Shown here in pieces: positions 45,450 through 54,832 of a DNA stretch of 64,000 bases. The notes beneath the pieces are model-generated. The model was given only the letters and a program-made list of their open reading frames with translations. It was not told the DNA's origin and did not search any database. The translations under genes and the position numbers were made by a program. The number at the start of each line of letters is the position of its first letter. Within the stretch, counting starts at the first letter, position 1. The stretch is from Xylanivirga thermophila. Its GTDB lineage: Bacteria; Bacillota; Clostridia; Caldicoprobacterales; Xylanivirgaceae. Location: assembly GCF_004138105.1 (NCBI RefSeq), contig NZ_RXHQ01000005.1:62001-126000 (forward strand), written 5' to 3'.

Positions 45450-46672
45450 GTGATGTTATAAAGATCATCCATACTGCCGATTTGCACATAGGTGTGCAAA
45501 ACTATGGCAGGCTAGATAGTAAAATAGGTATGCATACTAGGATAGCAGATTTTTTAAAAAGCCTTGATAAGGTGGTAGACTATGCGATAGAAACGGGACA
45601 GCATGCTTTTCTTATATCGGGGGATATATTTAAAAATCGTGAGCCAGATGTTACTCAACAGCGGGAGTTCGCAAAGCGGATAAAAAAGCTATCAGATGCA
45701 GGCATAAAGGTATATATGATAATAGGAAATCATGATCTTCATAATTCTGTTTTTAAAGCGACATCTGTGGAAATATACGATGTGTTGGACATGCCGGGGG
45801 TATATGTACGAAGAAGGGCGGATATAGACGTTATAGATACGTCTGCAGGGCCATTCCAGGTAGTAGCTCTTCCATATATGTCACCTAGTAATTTGGTAGA
45901 GGAAGGGGAAGGCATAGGGGATACGGCACAGTATATAAGAAATAGTATAGATACACTTATAGATATGCTGGTTAAGCGCATGGATAAGACTTTACCTACC
46001 ATTTTTATGTCCCATTTTTCTATAATAGGTGCTGTGCCAGGGTCGGAGAAGGCTATAATGTTAGGCAGGGAAGTAACGCTTCCCGTATCTACCTTTGCCC
46101 GTCCTGAGTTTGATTATGTGGCAATGGGTCATATACACAAGCATCAGGCCCTTTATGATCATCCAGCAGTTGTATACTCCGGGAGTATAGATCGGGTGGA
46201 TTTTAGTGAGGAAAAGGAGCAAAAGGGTTTTGTAGAGGTGGAACTCTTCAAAGGGGATACATTCTGGAGGTTCATCCCTTTGGATACTCGCCCCTTTAGG
46301 ACAATATATGTAGATGGAAGCAAGGACGATCCGTATGACAAGGCAATGGAAAAGATAGAGCATGAAGATCTGGAGGGGGCAATAGTAAAACTCAAGGTAA
46401 AGCTTCCTTCCCATAAATTATCTGCCCTTAAAGAGCCTGAACTTTATAAAGAGTTGAGAAGAAGGGCTTTTTATGTGGCAGGCATAGAAAAGGAGATAAC
46501 TTCAGATCTGTCCCATTTGCGCCATCCAGGTATTACTGAACGGATGGATGTTAGGGAGGCAGTTGGGGAGTATATATCAAAAAAAGGTGAATATGAAGAT
46601 ATAAAGGAAGATCTTTTAAAGGTAAATGATGAACTTATGCAAGAGCTAAAGGAAGGGGAGGCTATATTATGA
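45446..46672 (+). CDS. sbcD: Mre11/SbcD-type exonuclease
   Basis: 408 residues. The calcineurin-like phosphoesterase motifs are HTADLHIGVQ, LISGDIFKNREP, IIGNHDLHNS, MSHFSIIGA and MGHIHKHQAL. A capping domain and a C-terminal Rad50-binding helix follow (KEDLLKVNDELMQELKEGEA in outline). It processes DNA ends with Rad50. It overlaps both neighbours by 4 bases. Confidence 0.9.
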   Translation: MSDVIKIIHTADLHIGVQNYGRLDSKIGMHTRIADFLKSLDKVVDYAIETGQHAFLISGDIFKNREPDVTQQREFAKRIKKLSDAGIKVYMIIGNHDLHNSVFKATSVEIYDVLDMPGVYVRRRADIDVIDTSAGPFQVVALPYMSPSNLVEEGEGIGDTAQYIRNSIDTLIDMLVKRMDKTLPTIFMSHFSIIGAVPGSEKAIMLGREVTLPVSTFARPEFDYVAMGHIHKHQALYDHPAVVYSGSIDRVDFSEEKEQKGFVEVELFKGDTFWRFIPLDTRPFRTIYVDGSKDDPYDKAMEKIEHEDLEGAIVKLKVKLPSHKLSALKEPELYKELRRRAFYVAGIEKEITSDLSHLRHPGITERMDVREAVGEYISKKGEYEDIKEDLLKVNDELMQELKEGEAIL

Positions 46673-49233
46673 CACCCTATACTCTATATATAAGAAATTT
46701 TAAATCCTATGGAGAGAATACCCCTGTTTTGGATTTTAACAAATTTGATATAGCGCTTTTAACTGGGGAAAATGGCAATGGAAAATCATCCCTTGCAGAT
46801 GCTATCGCATGGTGTATATGGGGGCAATGCAAGGGTATGTCAGGTAGAGGTGGTATGGATGACCTGGTGCATACAGGTGCTTTGGATATGGATGTTGCAT
46901 TTACCTTCGAGGAAGATGGAAATATATATAAGGTAATACGCAAAAGGGATAAAAAAAGGGGCCAATCGGCACTGGAGTTTTATATAAAGCAGGGAGCTGA
47001 ATTTATATCCATAAGCGGAAATGGTATAGGTGAAACCCAACAAAAGATATTGGAGATAATAAAGCTTGACTATGATACATATCTCTGTACCGCATATTTG
47101 AGTCAGGGCAAGGCCGATCTATTTGCTACAAAAAAACCAAATGAGCGTAAGGAGGTTCTAGGTGAGATATTAAATCTTTCGACCTATGATAAGCTGGAGG
47201 GATTGGCAGCTGAAAAAAGGCGGGAGGTTGTAAGTGAACTTACCCTTTTGGAAAGGCAGATAGAAGGTTTTAAGGAAAATGTCCTAGATGAAAAGGAAAT
47301 CTCAAAAGGGCTTCTAGATGTAGAGGAAAATTTAAAAGCATGGTATCTAAAACGGGATATACTGAGGGATAAATTATCGGTTCTTAACAGGAAAAAAACG
47401 GAGCTCGATGGACTAAAACAACAGGCAAAGGACTATAAAGCACAGCTTGTAAGATCAAAGCATGATCTTGTAAAGCTAAAAAAAGAGTCGGAAACTTTAG
47501 CTAAGCGTATACAGGAATATAGGGATATATTAAAAAAACAGGATGCTATAAAAAGGGATTATGATGTTTTAAATATGCTAGTGGAGCAGGATAAAAAGAT
47601 GGGCGAAGCTCTACAAAGGATTACTGAGTTAAAGAGCAAGAAACAGTCTATAGAATCTCAGATAAAAGCGCTAGAGCAGGAACTAAACCATAGAATAGCC
47701 CTTATAGATCAGAAGATACTTCAGGAGAAGAACAAAGTAGATGCTTCTCAAGGAATAGATGCAAGGCTTAAAGATATTAGGAAGACTCTGTTAAAATTAA
47801 AAGAGGATGAAGATAAGCTCTCTATTCTCCAACAGAAGAAATTGGAGATTGCCCAAAGCATGGTGCAGATCAAAACGGATAAAAAGGCACTTTTATCACA
47901 GATGGATGAGCTTAGGGAACATTATTATGTGCTAAAGGATGTGGAAGCAGATTGTCCAGTATGCAAAAGACCCCTTGATGGGCATACAAAGACGCAGATA
48001 ATGGATGAAGCCATAAAAAAGGGCAGAGAAATACAAAAGCATATAAAGGATATGGATGGGGAGATAATTAAGCTAAAGACCCAAGATCATGATATAGATG
48101 TGGAAATAGCTAGACTAAAGGAAGGGCTAAAAGAACGGTCAAGGCTAGAAGGACAGTTGGTGCTTATGGAAAAATCCATAAATGAAGGTGATGAGGCAAA
48201 AAAAGCAATAGAAACCTTAAAGGCACAGCTTATGCCCATAAAATCATCTTTGAAGACAGGATCATATAGGGAAAAATTTAATGATGTATATGAAGATATA
48301 TGTAAACAATTGGATTCAATAGAGTATGATAGGGATGGACATGTATCCATAAAGAATAGGATAAAAGAGCTCAAAGACATACCTGAGCTTTTTGAAGAGA
48401 TCAAGGTGGCAAAGGTAAAGCTATCAGCCGATGGGGAAAGTAGAACAAGGATATTGGGTCTTATCGAAGATAGGGAGAATGATATAAGGGCTAGAGAGGA
48501 TATAATAGACACACTGGAAAAGGCAGCAGCCGAATTGCCGGAGATTTCAAAGGATATTAAAAATTTTGACGGAGAGGTACAAAAACTAGAGGAACTGATA
48601 TTGCAGGGTGAATCTAAAAAAGGTGCTCTAAATGAGAGACTTCTTCAGATACAGAGGGCAAAGGAAGAGCTTAAAGAAAAGAAAAGAATACAGGATAAAT
48701 TATTGTATGATTTGGAAGTGTATAAGGCGCTCGTAAACATATATGGTAAAAAAGGCATACAGGCAGCTATAATAGAAAATGCCATACCAGAGTTGCAGGA
48801 TGAAACCAATCGTATACTCTCAAAGATTACCGATGGTCGATTTACGGTGGAGTTTATAACACAGCGTGATACTTCAACAGGGAATATTCTAGAGACGCTG
48901 GATATAAAGATATCAGATGGCATGGAGACACGGAAGTATGAAACATATTCTGGTGGGGAGGAGTTCCGCATAAACTTTGCTATTCGCATAGCTCTAGCAA
49001 AGATGCTGGCTAGGCGGGCGGGGGCAAACCTGCGTATGCTCATATTGGATGAAGGCTTTGGCGTGCTAGATGAGGCAGGGCGGGAGCGGCTTGCCCAGGT
49101 TATAAATAGCATAAGCGATGAATTTGAAAAGATAATGGTAATAACCCATATACAGGATTTAAAGGATTACTTTCCTACACAGATAGAAGTATATATGACA
49201 TCAGAGGGGTCAATGTTTAAAATAGTAGGATAG
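46669..49233 (+). CDS. sbcC: Rad50/SbcC-type SMC ATPase
   Basis: 854 residues, the compact size of archaeal Rad50 rather than the longer E. coli SbcC. Walker A is LTGENGNGKSSLADA, the Q-loop is AYLSQGKADLF, and two long coiled coils flank the zinc hook DCPVCKRPL near residue 429. The signature is YSGGEEFRINFAI and Walker B is MLILDEGFGVLDE. It bridges and opens DNA ends with Mre11. GGGGAGG lies 7 bases before its ATG. Last gene of the resection operon. Confidence 0.92.
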   Translation: MTPYTLYIRNFKSYGENTPVLDFNKFDIALLTGENGNGKSSLADAIAWCIWGQCKGMSGRGGMDDLVHTGALDMDVAFTFEEDGNIYKVIRKRDKKRGQSALEFYIKQGAEFISISGNGIGETQQKILEIIKLDYDTYLCTAYLSQGKADLFATKKPNERKEVLGEILNLSTYDKLEGLAAEKRREVVSELTLLERQIEGFKENVLDEKEISKGLLDVEENLKAWYLKRDILRDKLSVLNRKKTELDGLKQQAKDYKAQLVRSKHDLVKLKKESETLAKRIQEYRDILKKQDAIKRDYDVLNMLVEQDKKMGEALQRITELKSKKQSIESQIKALEQELNHRIALIDQKILQEKNKVDASQGIDARLKDIRKTLLKLKEDEDKLSILQQKKLEIAQSMVQIKTDKKALLSQMDELREHYYVLKDVEADCPVCKRPLDGHTKTQIMDEAIKKGREIQKHIKDMDGEIIKLKTQDHDIDVEIARLKEGLKERSRLEGQLVLMEKSINEGDEAKKAIETLKAQLMPIKSSLKTGSYREKFNDVYEDICKQLDSIEYDRDGHVSIKNRIKELKDIPELFEEIKVAKVKLSADGESRTRILGLIEDRENDIRAREDIIDTLEKAAAELPEISKDIKNFDGEVQKLEELILQGESKKGALNERLLQIQRAKEELKEKKRIQDKLLYDLEVYKALVNIYGKKGIQAAIIENAIPELQDETNRILSKITDGRFTVEFITQRDTSTGNILETLDIKISDGMETRKYETYSGGEEFRINFAIRIALAKMLARRAGANLRMLILDEGFGVLDEAGRERLAQVINSISDEFEKIMVITHIQDLKDYFPTQIEVYMTSEGSMFKIVG

Positions 49234-49253
49234 AATTAATGTAGTTTTAAACT

Positions 49254-49276
49254 GGGAAGGACAATTGTCTTTCCCA
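49254..49276. terminator. Hairpin between sbcC and the zinc-ribbon gene
   Basis: GGGAAGGAC/GTCTTTCCC with a short loop and one mismatch, between convergent genes. T-runs are weak. Confidence 0.45.
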
Positions 49277-49281
49277 TAAGT

Positions 49282-49452
49282 TTAACGTGGTTTTAAAAAA
49301 TTTTTTGGATTCTTGTCCTCAAAGTAACAATTGAGACATTTATTATTATAGAGCTTTAGGCAATCGGGGCACACCGTAGAACTGCAATTGTTGCATATGG
49401 ATATACCATTGGATTCAAAACTTTTGTTACATACTGAACAGACGTCTAACAT
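49282..49452 (-). CDS. 56-residue zinc-ribbon protein
   Basis: ATG at 49450-49452, stop TAA at 49282-49284. Four CxxC knuckles (CSVC, CNNC, CPDC, CLNC) in 56 residues would bind two zinc ions, and a basic tail (KNFLKPR) follows. AAGGAAG lies 6 bases upstream. It was found by reading the interval between sbcC and the sigma factor gene. It may bind nucleic acid or protein; no function is assigned. Confidence 0.7.
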   Translation of the reverse strand: MLDVCSVCNKSFESNGISICNNCSSTVCPDCLKLYNNKCLNCYFEDKNPKNFLKPR

Positions 49453-49614
49453 ATTTATCTTCCTTTCATTAATTTAAAATTAGGTGCGCTGATAGTAGTT
49501 TTACCTTTTATGCTATAAAAATGCGCATAAAAGACTATATATTTTATGCACAATAGTGTGTAAGTTTATGGTATAATGATCTAAATGTAAAAACTTTTAG
49601 TAAGGGGGGCGGAC

Positions 49615-50166
49615 ATGGCTACAGAAGTGCAACTCATACAGGAAGCCCAAAACGGTGACATATCTGCATTTGAAGAACTGGTTAATTTATACCAGAAAAA
49701 AATATATAACTATTGTTACCGTATGGCTAACAATGAACATGATGCAGAGGATCTTACACAAGAAGTCTTTATGAAGGTATATAGAAGTCTTAGAACATTT
49801 AAGGGTAATAGTCACTTTTCAACATGGATTTATAGAATAGCACATAATACATGTATAGATAAATACAGATCTTTAAAAGCCTATAATGTAGTTACACTGG
49901 ATGGGGAAGACGATCGGGTGAGGGGTATATCTTCTAGTGATCCGCTACCTGATGAACAGGTGGTAAACAAGGAGCATATGGAGATGCTGGAAGAGTGTAT
50001 TGCCCATTTAAAACCGGATTATAGATCTGTAATCATACTGAGGGATGTACAAAACTACAGTTATCAGGATATAGCTGTTATATTAAATATGCCTTTAGGG
50101 ACGGTTAAATCTCTTATAAGCCGTGCCAGGCAAGCCCTTAGACAAGAACTTAAGGCTAGGCTGTGA
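49615..50166 (+). CDS. ECF RNA polymerase sigma factor (SigW-like)
   Basis: 183 residues. Region 2 contains YCYRMANNEHDAEDLTQEVF and FSTWIYRIAHNTCID; region 4 contains LKPDYRSVIILRDVQNYSYQ and MPLGTVKSLISRARQALR. It directs transcription of an extracytoplasmic stress regulon. AGTAAGGGGGG precedes the ATG. It lies 15 bases before its likely anti-sigma gene. Confidence 0.92.
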   Translation: MATEVQLIQEAQNGDISAFEELVNLYQKKIYNYCYRMANNEHDAEDLTQEVFMKVYRSLRTFKGNSHFSTWIYRIAHNTCIDKYRSLKAYNVVTLDGEDDRVRGISSSDPLPDEQVVNKEHMEMLEECIAHLKPDYRSVIILRDVQNYSYQDIAVILNMPLGTVKSLISRARQALRQELKARL

Positions 50167-50181
50167 AAGGGGTGATTGTGT

Positions 50182-51018
50182 ATGCAATGTAAAGAAGCAA
50201 GGATGCTTATAAGTCCATATATAGATGGCATGTTAAGGAAGGGAGAACAGGAGCTCTTTGAAAAGCATATAGAGACCTGTGGGGCGTGCAGAAAAGAGTT
50301 AGAGGATATAAAAGATGTAGTAGCAGAGATAGGAGAATTGCCAGAGCGAGAGTTACCCCAAGGTTTTGAGGATGTATTGCATGACCGGATTTTAAGGGAG
50401 GCTGAGATACAAAAAGCCTTCGATGAATGGGATAATCTGGAGGGATCTTTGCAGCCAGAAGGAGAAGATCACAGCAGAAGAAATATACGGGATATTATAA
50501 AATGGATAGGATATGCAGCTGCTGTAGTAGCCGTAGCTTTTTCCATAAAGGCCTTTAGCGGTTCATTAAATAATACTAAGAAGAACATGGTTGCTAGAGA
50601 TGAAACAGCTCAGCAGGAGAATAAGGATATGTTTGCTGCAGAATCGTCTAAGGCAGATAGGGGAACTGACGATGCCGTTAGTAATGATGTCGCTGATGGA
50701 AAACTAAAAGCTGATGATAATGGGTTTGTTAAAGAAGATGCAATGGAGAATGAAGAAAAGGCCGAAGATAAATATATAAGAACAGATAAGGTCAACTTGA
50801 AGGTAGAAGATGTATGTGTCACCCCTAATTCCCTTGAAATAGCTGTGGCGAAGTATGATATAGATGTAGTGGAGACGTATAATAATGGAATAAAGGTAAA
50901 GGTATCAGATAAAAAGGACAGGGAAAACTTGTACCAGGCCATTAATATGCAGGGTATAATAGAGGATATGGGAGAAGATACGGATTCTCAATATGTAACA
51001 ATTATTATAAAAAAATGA
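50182..51018 (+). CDS. Zinc-finger anti-sigma factor, membrane-spanning
   Basis: About 278 residues. The N-terminal ZAS domain has H-x3-C-x2-C (HIETCGACRKEL), one membrane helix (IGYAAAVVAVAFSIKAF) lies near residue 112, and a long acidic extracellular part follows, ending in a folded segment (VCVTPNSLEIAVAKYDID). It would hold the upstream ECF sigma factor at the membrane until a signal releases it. The ATG at 50182 follows AAAGGGG at about 9 bases. Confidence 0.85.
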   Translation: MQCKEARMLISPYIDGMLRKGEQELFEKHIETCGACRKELEDIKDVVAEIGELPERELPQGFEDVLHDRILREAEIQKAFDEWDNLEGSLQPEGEDHSRRNIRDIIKWIGYAAAVVAVAFSIKAFSGSLNNTKKNMVARDETAQQENKDMFAAESSKADRGTDDAVSNDVADGKLKADDNGFVKEDAMENEEKAEDKYIRTDKVNLKVEDVCVTPNSLEIAVAKYDIDVVETYNNGIKVKVSDKKDRENLYQAINMQGIIEDMGEDTDSQYVTIIIKK

Positions 51019-51045
51019 GATGTTTTTGACAGGAGTTAATTTTAT

Positions 51046-51450
51046 ATGCGTAAAAAAATAGTAATTATTTCTTTAGCCATAGTTTTGGTTGTAGCAGGAT
51101 GGGCAGTATATGAGCTACTTGCAGACCATTCTGATATGTGGAATACACAAAAGATACTGGTAACGGTAAAAAATACTGGGCAGGTAAAGGAAATAGATGA
51201 TAAGGAAACTATAAAAAAAATAGTCCGTGTGGTACTTGACAGGGAACAGCCGGGAGATATGGATATGCTAGATGAATTGGTAGATAGACCATATACCTAT
51301 TCATTGGAGTTTTTTACTCAGAATGAGGGTTATGGCCCCCTTTTATGTTATAAGGATATAAAAATATGTCAATTTGAGGAGGATACACTGGGCTATTATA
51401 TAGAGGTTTCAGATGATTTTTTTAAATTGATAGAAGATTATATGAAATAG
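51046..51450 (+). CDS. Signal-anchored extracytoplasmic protein, unknown function
   Basis: 134 residues. An N-terminal membrane helix (IVIISLAIVLVVAGWAVYEL) precedes a small soluble domain (KILVTVKNTGQVKEIDD, YSLEFFTQNEGYGPLLCY). It lies 27 bases after the anti-sigma gene and is probably co-transcribed, which suggests a role in the same stress response. No family is recognised. Confidence 0.65.
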   Translation: MRKKIVIISLAIVLVVAGWAVYELLADHSDMWNTQKILVTVKNTGQVKEIDDKETIKKIVRVVLDREQPGDMDMLDELVDRPYTYSLEFFTQNEGYGPLLCYKDIKICQFEEDTLGYYIEVSDDFFKLIEDYMK

Positions 51451-51454
51451 ATAC

Positions 51455-51498
51455 AAAAAATGCATCGCCATGGTATACGATATGGTGATGCATTTTTT
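51455..51498 (+). terminator. Terminator of the ECF operon
   Basis: Stem AAAAAATGCATCGCCAT / ATGGTGATGCATTTTTT with one G-U pair, then T residues. Confidence 0.85.
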
Positions 51499-51585
51499 TA
51501 TATATTAATTTTTCAAACTTATGGTATAAGTGGTAAAAGTATAGTGAATAATATATGTATAGTTTATAAGATGGGAGGAATATAC

Positions 51586-52458
51586 ATGGCAAGCAAACAG
51601 CTTATAGAGCTTATGAAACAGGAAGTTGATAGTGTCAGGGAGTCTAGATTACCAATGGTAAAGGCATTTGAAAGCATAGCAAAAAAGACTGGATTGAAAC
51701 CTAATACCGTTCGTAACTATTATTACAGATATATATATGATAAACAGGATAAAAATATAGGCATACCTGCAGGAAGGAGTTTTACTCCACAAGAAGTGGA
51801 TGATCTAATGATAAGTATGCTGGTGGCTCAAGGGCATGGTCAATCGGTGCGTGGATGTGCCAATCAGTTAAGTGGAGGTGATCCAAAGCTTCTCATACGC
51901 CTTCAAAACAAATATAGAAATGTTATTGCTAGTAAAAGGGAATATGTAAATGAACTTATGGCTAAGATGCAGGCTGAAGGTATGACATTTTATAATCCGT
52001 ATACAAAGCAGTATATAAATGGTAATAGTTCTTTGGAGCAATGGGATAGTGATGATATATTGGACAGCATCAGTAGATTTGTATCCAATATACAGAAGAT
52101 AAACAATTCATCTTTGTATAGTCTGATTAATGGATTAAAAAATTTAAGCCAGATGGCATTGGATGGTATGGATTATGGGCGTGAGCAATACCAAAAACGT
52201 CTTTCTGTGCTAGAACAGGATATAAAAGAAAGGGATAAAAAAATATATGAGATTAACAACCAAATATTAATCTATAAAACTCAACTAGATGAACAAAGAC
52301 ATAAAACAAATAGGCTAATATCCATGTTTAGACAGCTTATTGCCATAAATAGGAGGTTTTTGGATCTATCAAGTACTGGTAAAATTTCAGAGTTAAATGA
52401 ATATATATCTGAATTGGGAGATTATATAGAAAGCTATAAACTAGCAGAAGAAGAATAA
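51586..52458 (+). CDS. Putative DNA-binding protein with coiled coil
   Basis: About 290 residues. The N-terminal part (VKAFESIAKKTGLKPNTVRN) looks like a helix-turn-helix, followed by a second helical segment (FTPQEVDDLMISMLVAQGHG). The C-terminal third is a coiled coil (VLEQDIKERDKKIYEINNQI). The ATG at 51586 has GGGAGG 7 bases upstream; the long frame before it runs through the terminator and is excluded. It resembles regulatory proteins in outline only. Confidence 0.6.
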   Translation: MASKQLIELMKQEVDSVRESRLPMVKAFESIAKKTGLKPNTVRNYYYRYIYDKQDKNIGIPAGRSFTPQEVDDLMISMLVAQGHGQSVRGCANQLSGGDPKLLIRLQNKYRNVIASKREYVNELMAKMQAEGMTFYNPYTKQYINGNSSLEQWDSDDILDSISRFVSNIQKINNSSLYSLINGLKNLSQMALDGMDYGREQYQKRLSVLEQDIKERDKKIYEINNQILIYKTQLDEQRHKTNRLISMFRQLIAINRRFLDLSSTGKISELNEYISELGDYIESYKLAEEE

Positions 52459-52529
52459 AAATAGGAAAATGTGCATTGATTGGGCATACCCTAGATGGTA
52501 TAATGTACCTATATATAGCAAAGATCATA

Positions 52530-52690
52530 AGGTTTCAAGCATTGCTTGAATTAAAAGGGAAAGCGGTGAAAATCCGCTACAGCCCCCGCTACTGTGAATG
52601 GTGATGTATAGACATGTACCACTGGCCATATAAGGCTGGGAAGGTGTCGGTTACAGATGAACCATAAGTCAGGAGACCTGCCTATGGTTA
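52530..52690 (+). ncRNA. Cobalamin (adenosylcobalamin) riboswitch
   Basis: Conserved elements are in order: AAAAGGGAAAGCGGTGAAAA, the core CAGCCCCCGCTACTGT, ACCACTGG...GGCTGGGAAGGTG, and the B12 box AGTCAGGAGACCTGCC near 52668-52683. A hairpin with a T-run follows at 52741, directly before btuF, so ligand binding probably causes termination. Confidence 0.95.
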
Positions 52691-52740
52691 TGTTATTATT
52701 CCTTCGGAGGGAAGGATTGGATACATATATGGGTAAAAGC

Positions 52741-52770
52741 ACTCCAGTCCTTTTGGGTTGGAGTTTTTTT
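52741..52770 (+). terminator. Riboswitch-controlled terminator before btuF
   Basis: Stem ACTCCAGTCC/GGGTTGGAGT (two G-U pairs) with loop TTTT, followed by seven T residues, 32 bases before the btuF start. Confidence 0.88.
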
Positions 52771-52802
52771 ATTGTATAAATTTTATAAAGGAGCCTATGA
52801 GT

Positions 52803-53777
52803 ATGTTAAGAAAGATTAACCTAAGGTATATTATACCTATTTTAGCTATTACCTTTATTATGTTTAGTATAGTTGCTTGCAGTAGTGGAGATGCTAATAT
52901 ATCTAAAAAGGATGATAATGTTAGGATAGGGGAAGAAGCTAATGGGCAAAAAGTATCATATCCATTTGAATATACCGATGTGGTGGATAGAAAAGTGACT
53001 ATAGAAAAGCAACCAGAAAGGATAGTATCCTTATCCCCTAGCAACACGGAGATATTGTGTGCATTAGGTCTTGGGGATAAGCTAGTGGGGGTTACAGACT
53101 ATTGTGATTATCCAGCGGAGGTCCTATCAAAAGAAAAGGTAGGAGATTATAGTCAGCCTAATATAGAAAAAATAGTAGCATTACAGCCTGATATGGTATT
53201 TGCAAATAATGGCATGCAACATGAAATAATATACAAACTGGAGGAGGCCAACATACAGGTTGTTGTATTTGGTGGGGATACCTTTGAGGGGGTATATAGA
53301 TCTATACTGGATGCAGGTAAGATTACAAACACACAAAAAACGGCCAGTGAAATAGTAAATAATATGAAAAATAGAGTTGATGAAGTACAGAAAAAGCTCA
53401 AAGGTGTAGAAAAGAGGAGCTGTTATTTTATAGTAACCTTTGGCGATAGTGGTAATTGGACTGCAGGACCTGGAAGCTTTATAGACGAGATGATAAATAA
53501 GGCAGGTGGGGAAAATATAGCAGGCGATACAGAATCCGCTTGGGCGGAATATTCTATAGAAAAGCTTGTAGAAAAAAAACCTCAGGTTATACTGATGTCA
53601 AAGGCGGCAGGAGATGTGGAAGAATTAAAAAATACTTCAGGTTATAAGGAGTTAACAGCTGTAAAGGAAGGAAATGTAAAACTTTTGGATGATAATCTTG
53701 TAAGTAGGCCAGGGCCTAGACTGGTTGATGGTCTGGAAGAAATAGCAAAGGCAATTCATCCTGAAATTTTTAAATAG
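52803..53777 (+). CDS. btuF: Cobalamin ABC transporter substrate-binding lipoprotein
   Basis: About 324 residues. A lipoprotein signal (IIPILAITFIMFSIVAC) has its lipobox Cys at the end. The periplasmic-binding fold contains RIVSLSPSNTEILCALG, VGVTDYCDYP and VSRPGPRLVDGLEEIA. It delivers corrinoid to BtuC. Two ATGs compete: 52803 has GGAG 9 bases upstream and 52797 only 3, so the former is preferred. First gene under the cobalamin riboswitch. Confidence 0.9.
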   Translation: MLRKINLRYIIPILAITFIMFSIVACSSGDANISKKDDNVRIGEEANGQKVSYPFEYTDVVDRKVTIEKQPERIVSLSPSNTEILCALGLGDKLVGVTDYCDYPAEVLSKEKVGDYSQPNIEKIVALQPDMVFANNGMQHEIIYKLEEANIQVVVFGGDTFEGVYRSILDAGKITNTQKTASEIVNNMKNRVDEVQKKLKGVEKRSCYFIVTFGDSGNWTAGPGSFIDEMINKAGGENIAGDTESAWAEYSIEKLVEKKPQVILMSKAAGDVEELKNTSGYKELTAVKEGNVKLLDDNLVSRPGPRLVDGLEEIAKAIHPEIFK

Positions 53778-53794
53778 CTATGGAGAAGAGAAAT

Positions 53795-54820
53795 ATGTCG
53801 TTTATAGAGAATAAAAGGAAATACAGGATAGGGATTTTGATCCTTCTAATAGTACTCTTTGTAGTTATAATATTTAGTTGTTCAGTTGGAGCTGCAGATA
53901 TTGCAATAGCCGATGCTGTACGAATAATATTTAAACCGTATAAATATAAGGGCGCTATGCACAGTGTTATATGGAATATAAGGATGCCCAGGGTTTTATT
54001 ATCCGTACTGGTAGGCTCGTCACTGTCTGTGGCGGGAGTGGCATATCAAGGGCTATTTAGGAATCCTATGGCAGAGCCATATATACTTGGAATATCGGCG
54101 GGAGCTGCCTTTGGTGGTACACTTAGCATTGTCCTTGGAATAACAAATATTATAGGAATAGGTGGTACTAGTGCAATGTCCTTTTTAGGTGCTGTAGGGA
54201 CAACTTTTTTGGTCTATAATCTAGGTAGCCATAAGAATAGAATATCTATGACATATCTATTGTTATCAGGTATTGCCATAAGCTCCCTTCTATCTGCTTT
54301 AATATCACTTATAATGATATTTAACAGGGAAAAGCTTAATAATATTATTATGTGGACTATGGGTAGTTTTACAAGCGCCAATTGGAGCAAGGTTATTGTA
54401 GCTTTAATATCTACATTTATAGGGGCGTCAGGTATATATTATTTTGCTAAGGATTTAAATCTAATGCTTTTTGGGGAAGAAAATGCGCAAAACCTTGGTA
54501 TAAATATTGAAAAAACTAAAAAGATACTGCTAATTTTAGCTTCCCTAATTTCGGCTATTGCCGTATCTGTAAGCGGTATAATAGGCTTTGTAGGACTTAT
54601 AGTTCCCCATGCAATTCGTCTAATTGCAGGGCCGGATCACAGGGTATTAATACCATGTTCAGTATTGGCTGGTGGCATATTTCTTGCCATAAGTGATACC
54701 TTGGCGAGGATACTGGCAATACCGATGGAAATTCCTGTTGGAGCAATAACGGCAGTATTTGGAGCGCCATTTTTCATATATCTACTAATAAAAAGCAAAA
54801 GATCGTCTGCTAGTATATAG
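53795..54820 (+). CDS. btuC: Cobalamin ABC transporter permease (FecCD family)
   Basis: About 341 residues with roughly ten membrane helices. FecCD-type phrases are RMPRVLLSVLVGSSLSVAGV (outline), GLFRNPMAEPYILGIS, and GLIVPHAIRLIAGPDHR, the last near the cytoplasmic coupling helix. The ATG at 53795 has GGAG 9 bases upstream. It follows btuF by 17 bases. Confidence 0.92.
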   Translation: MSFIENKRKYRIGILILLIVLFVVIIFSCSVGAADIAIADAVRIIFKPYKYKGAMHSVIWNIRMPRVLLSVLVGSSLSVAGVAYQGLFRNPMAEPYILGISAGAAFGGTLSIVLGITNIIGIGGTSAMSFLGAVGTTFLVYNLGSHKNRISMTYLLLSGIAISSLLSALISLIMIFNREKLNNIIMWTMGSFTSANWSKVIVALISTFIGASGIYYFAKDLNLMLFGEENAQNLGINIEKTKKILLILASLISAIAVSVSGIIGFVGLIVPHAIRLIAGPDHRVLIPCSVLAGGIFLAISDTLARILAIPMEIPVGAITAVFGAPFFIYLLIKSKRSSASI

Positions 54821-54832
54821 GAGGCAAGTAAT

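Noticed and set aside
51460-51585. N-terminal extension of the coiled-coil DNA-binding protein
   Set aside because: The extension runs through an intrinsic terminator and has no ribosome site, whereas GGGAGG precedes the ATG at 51586.
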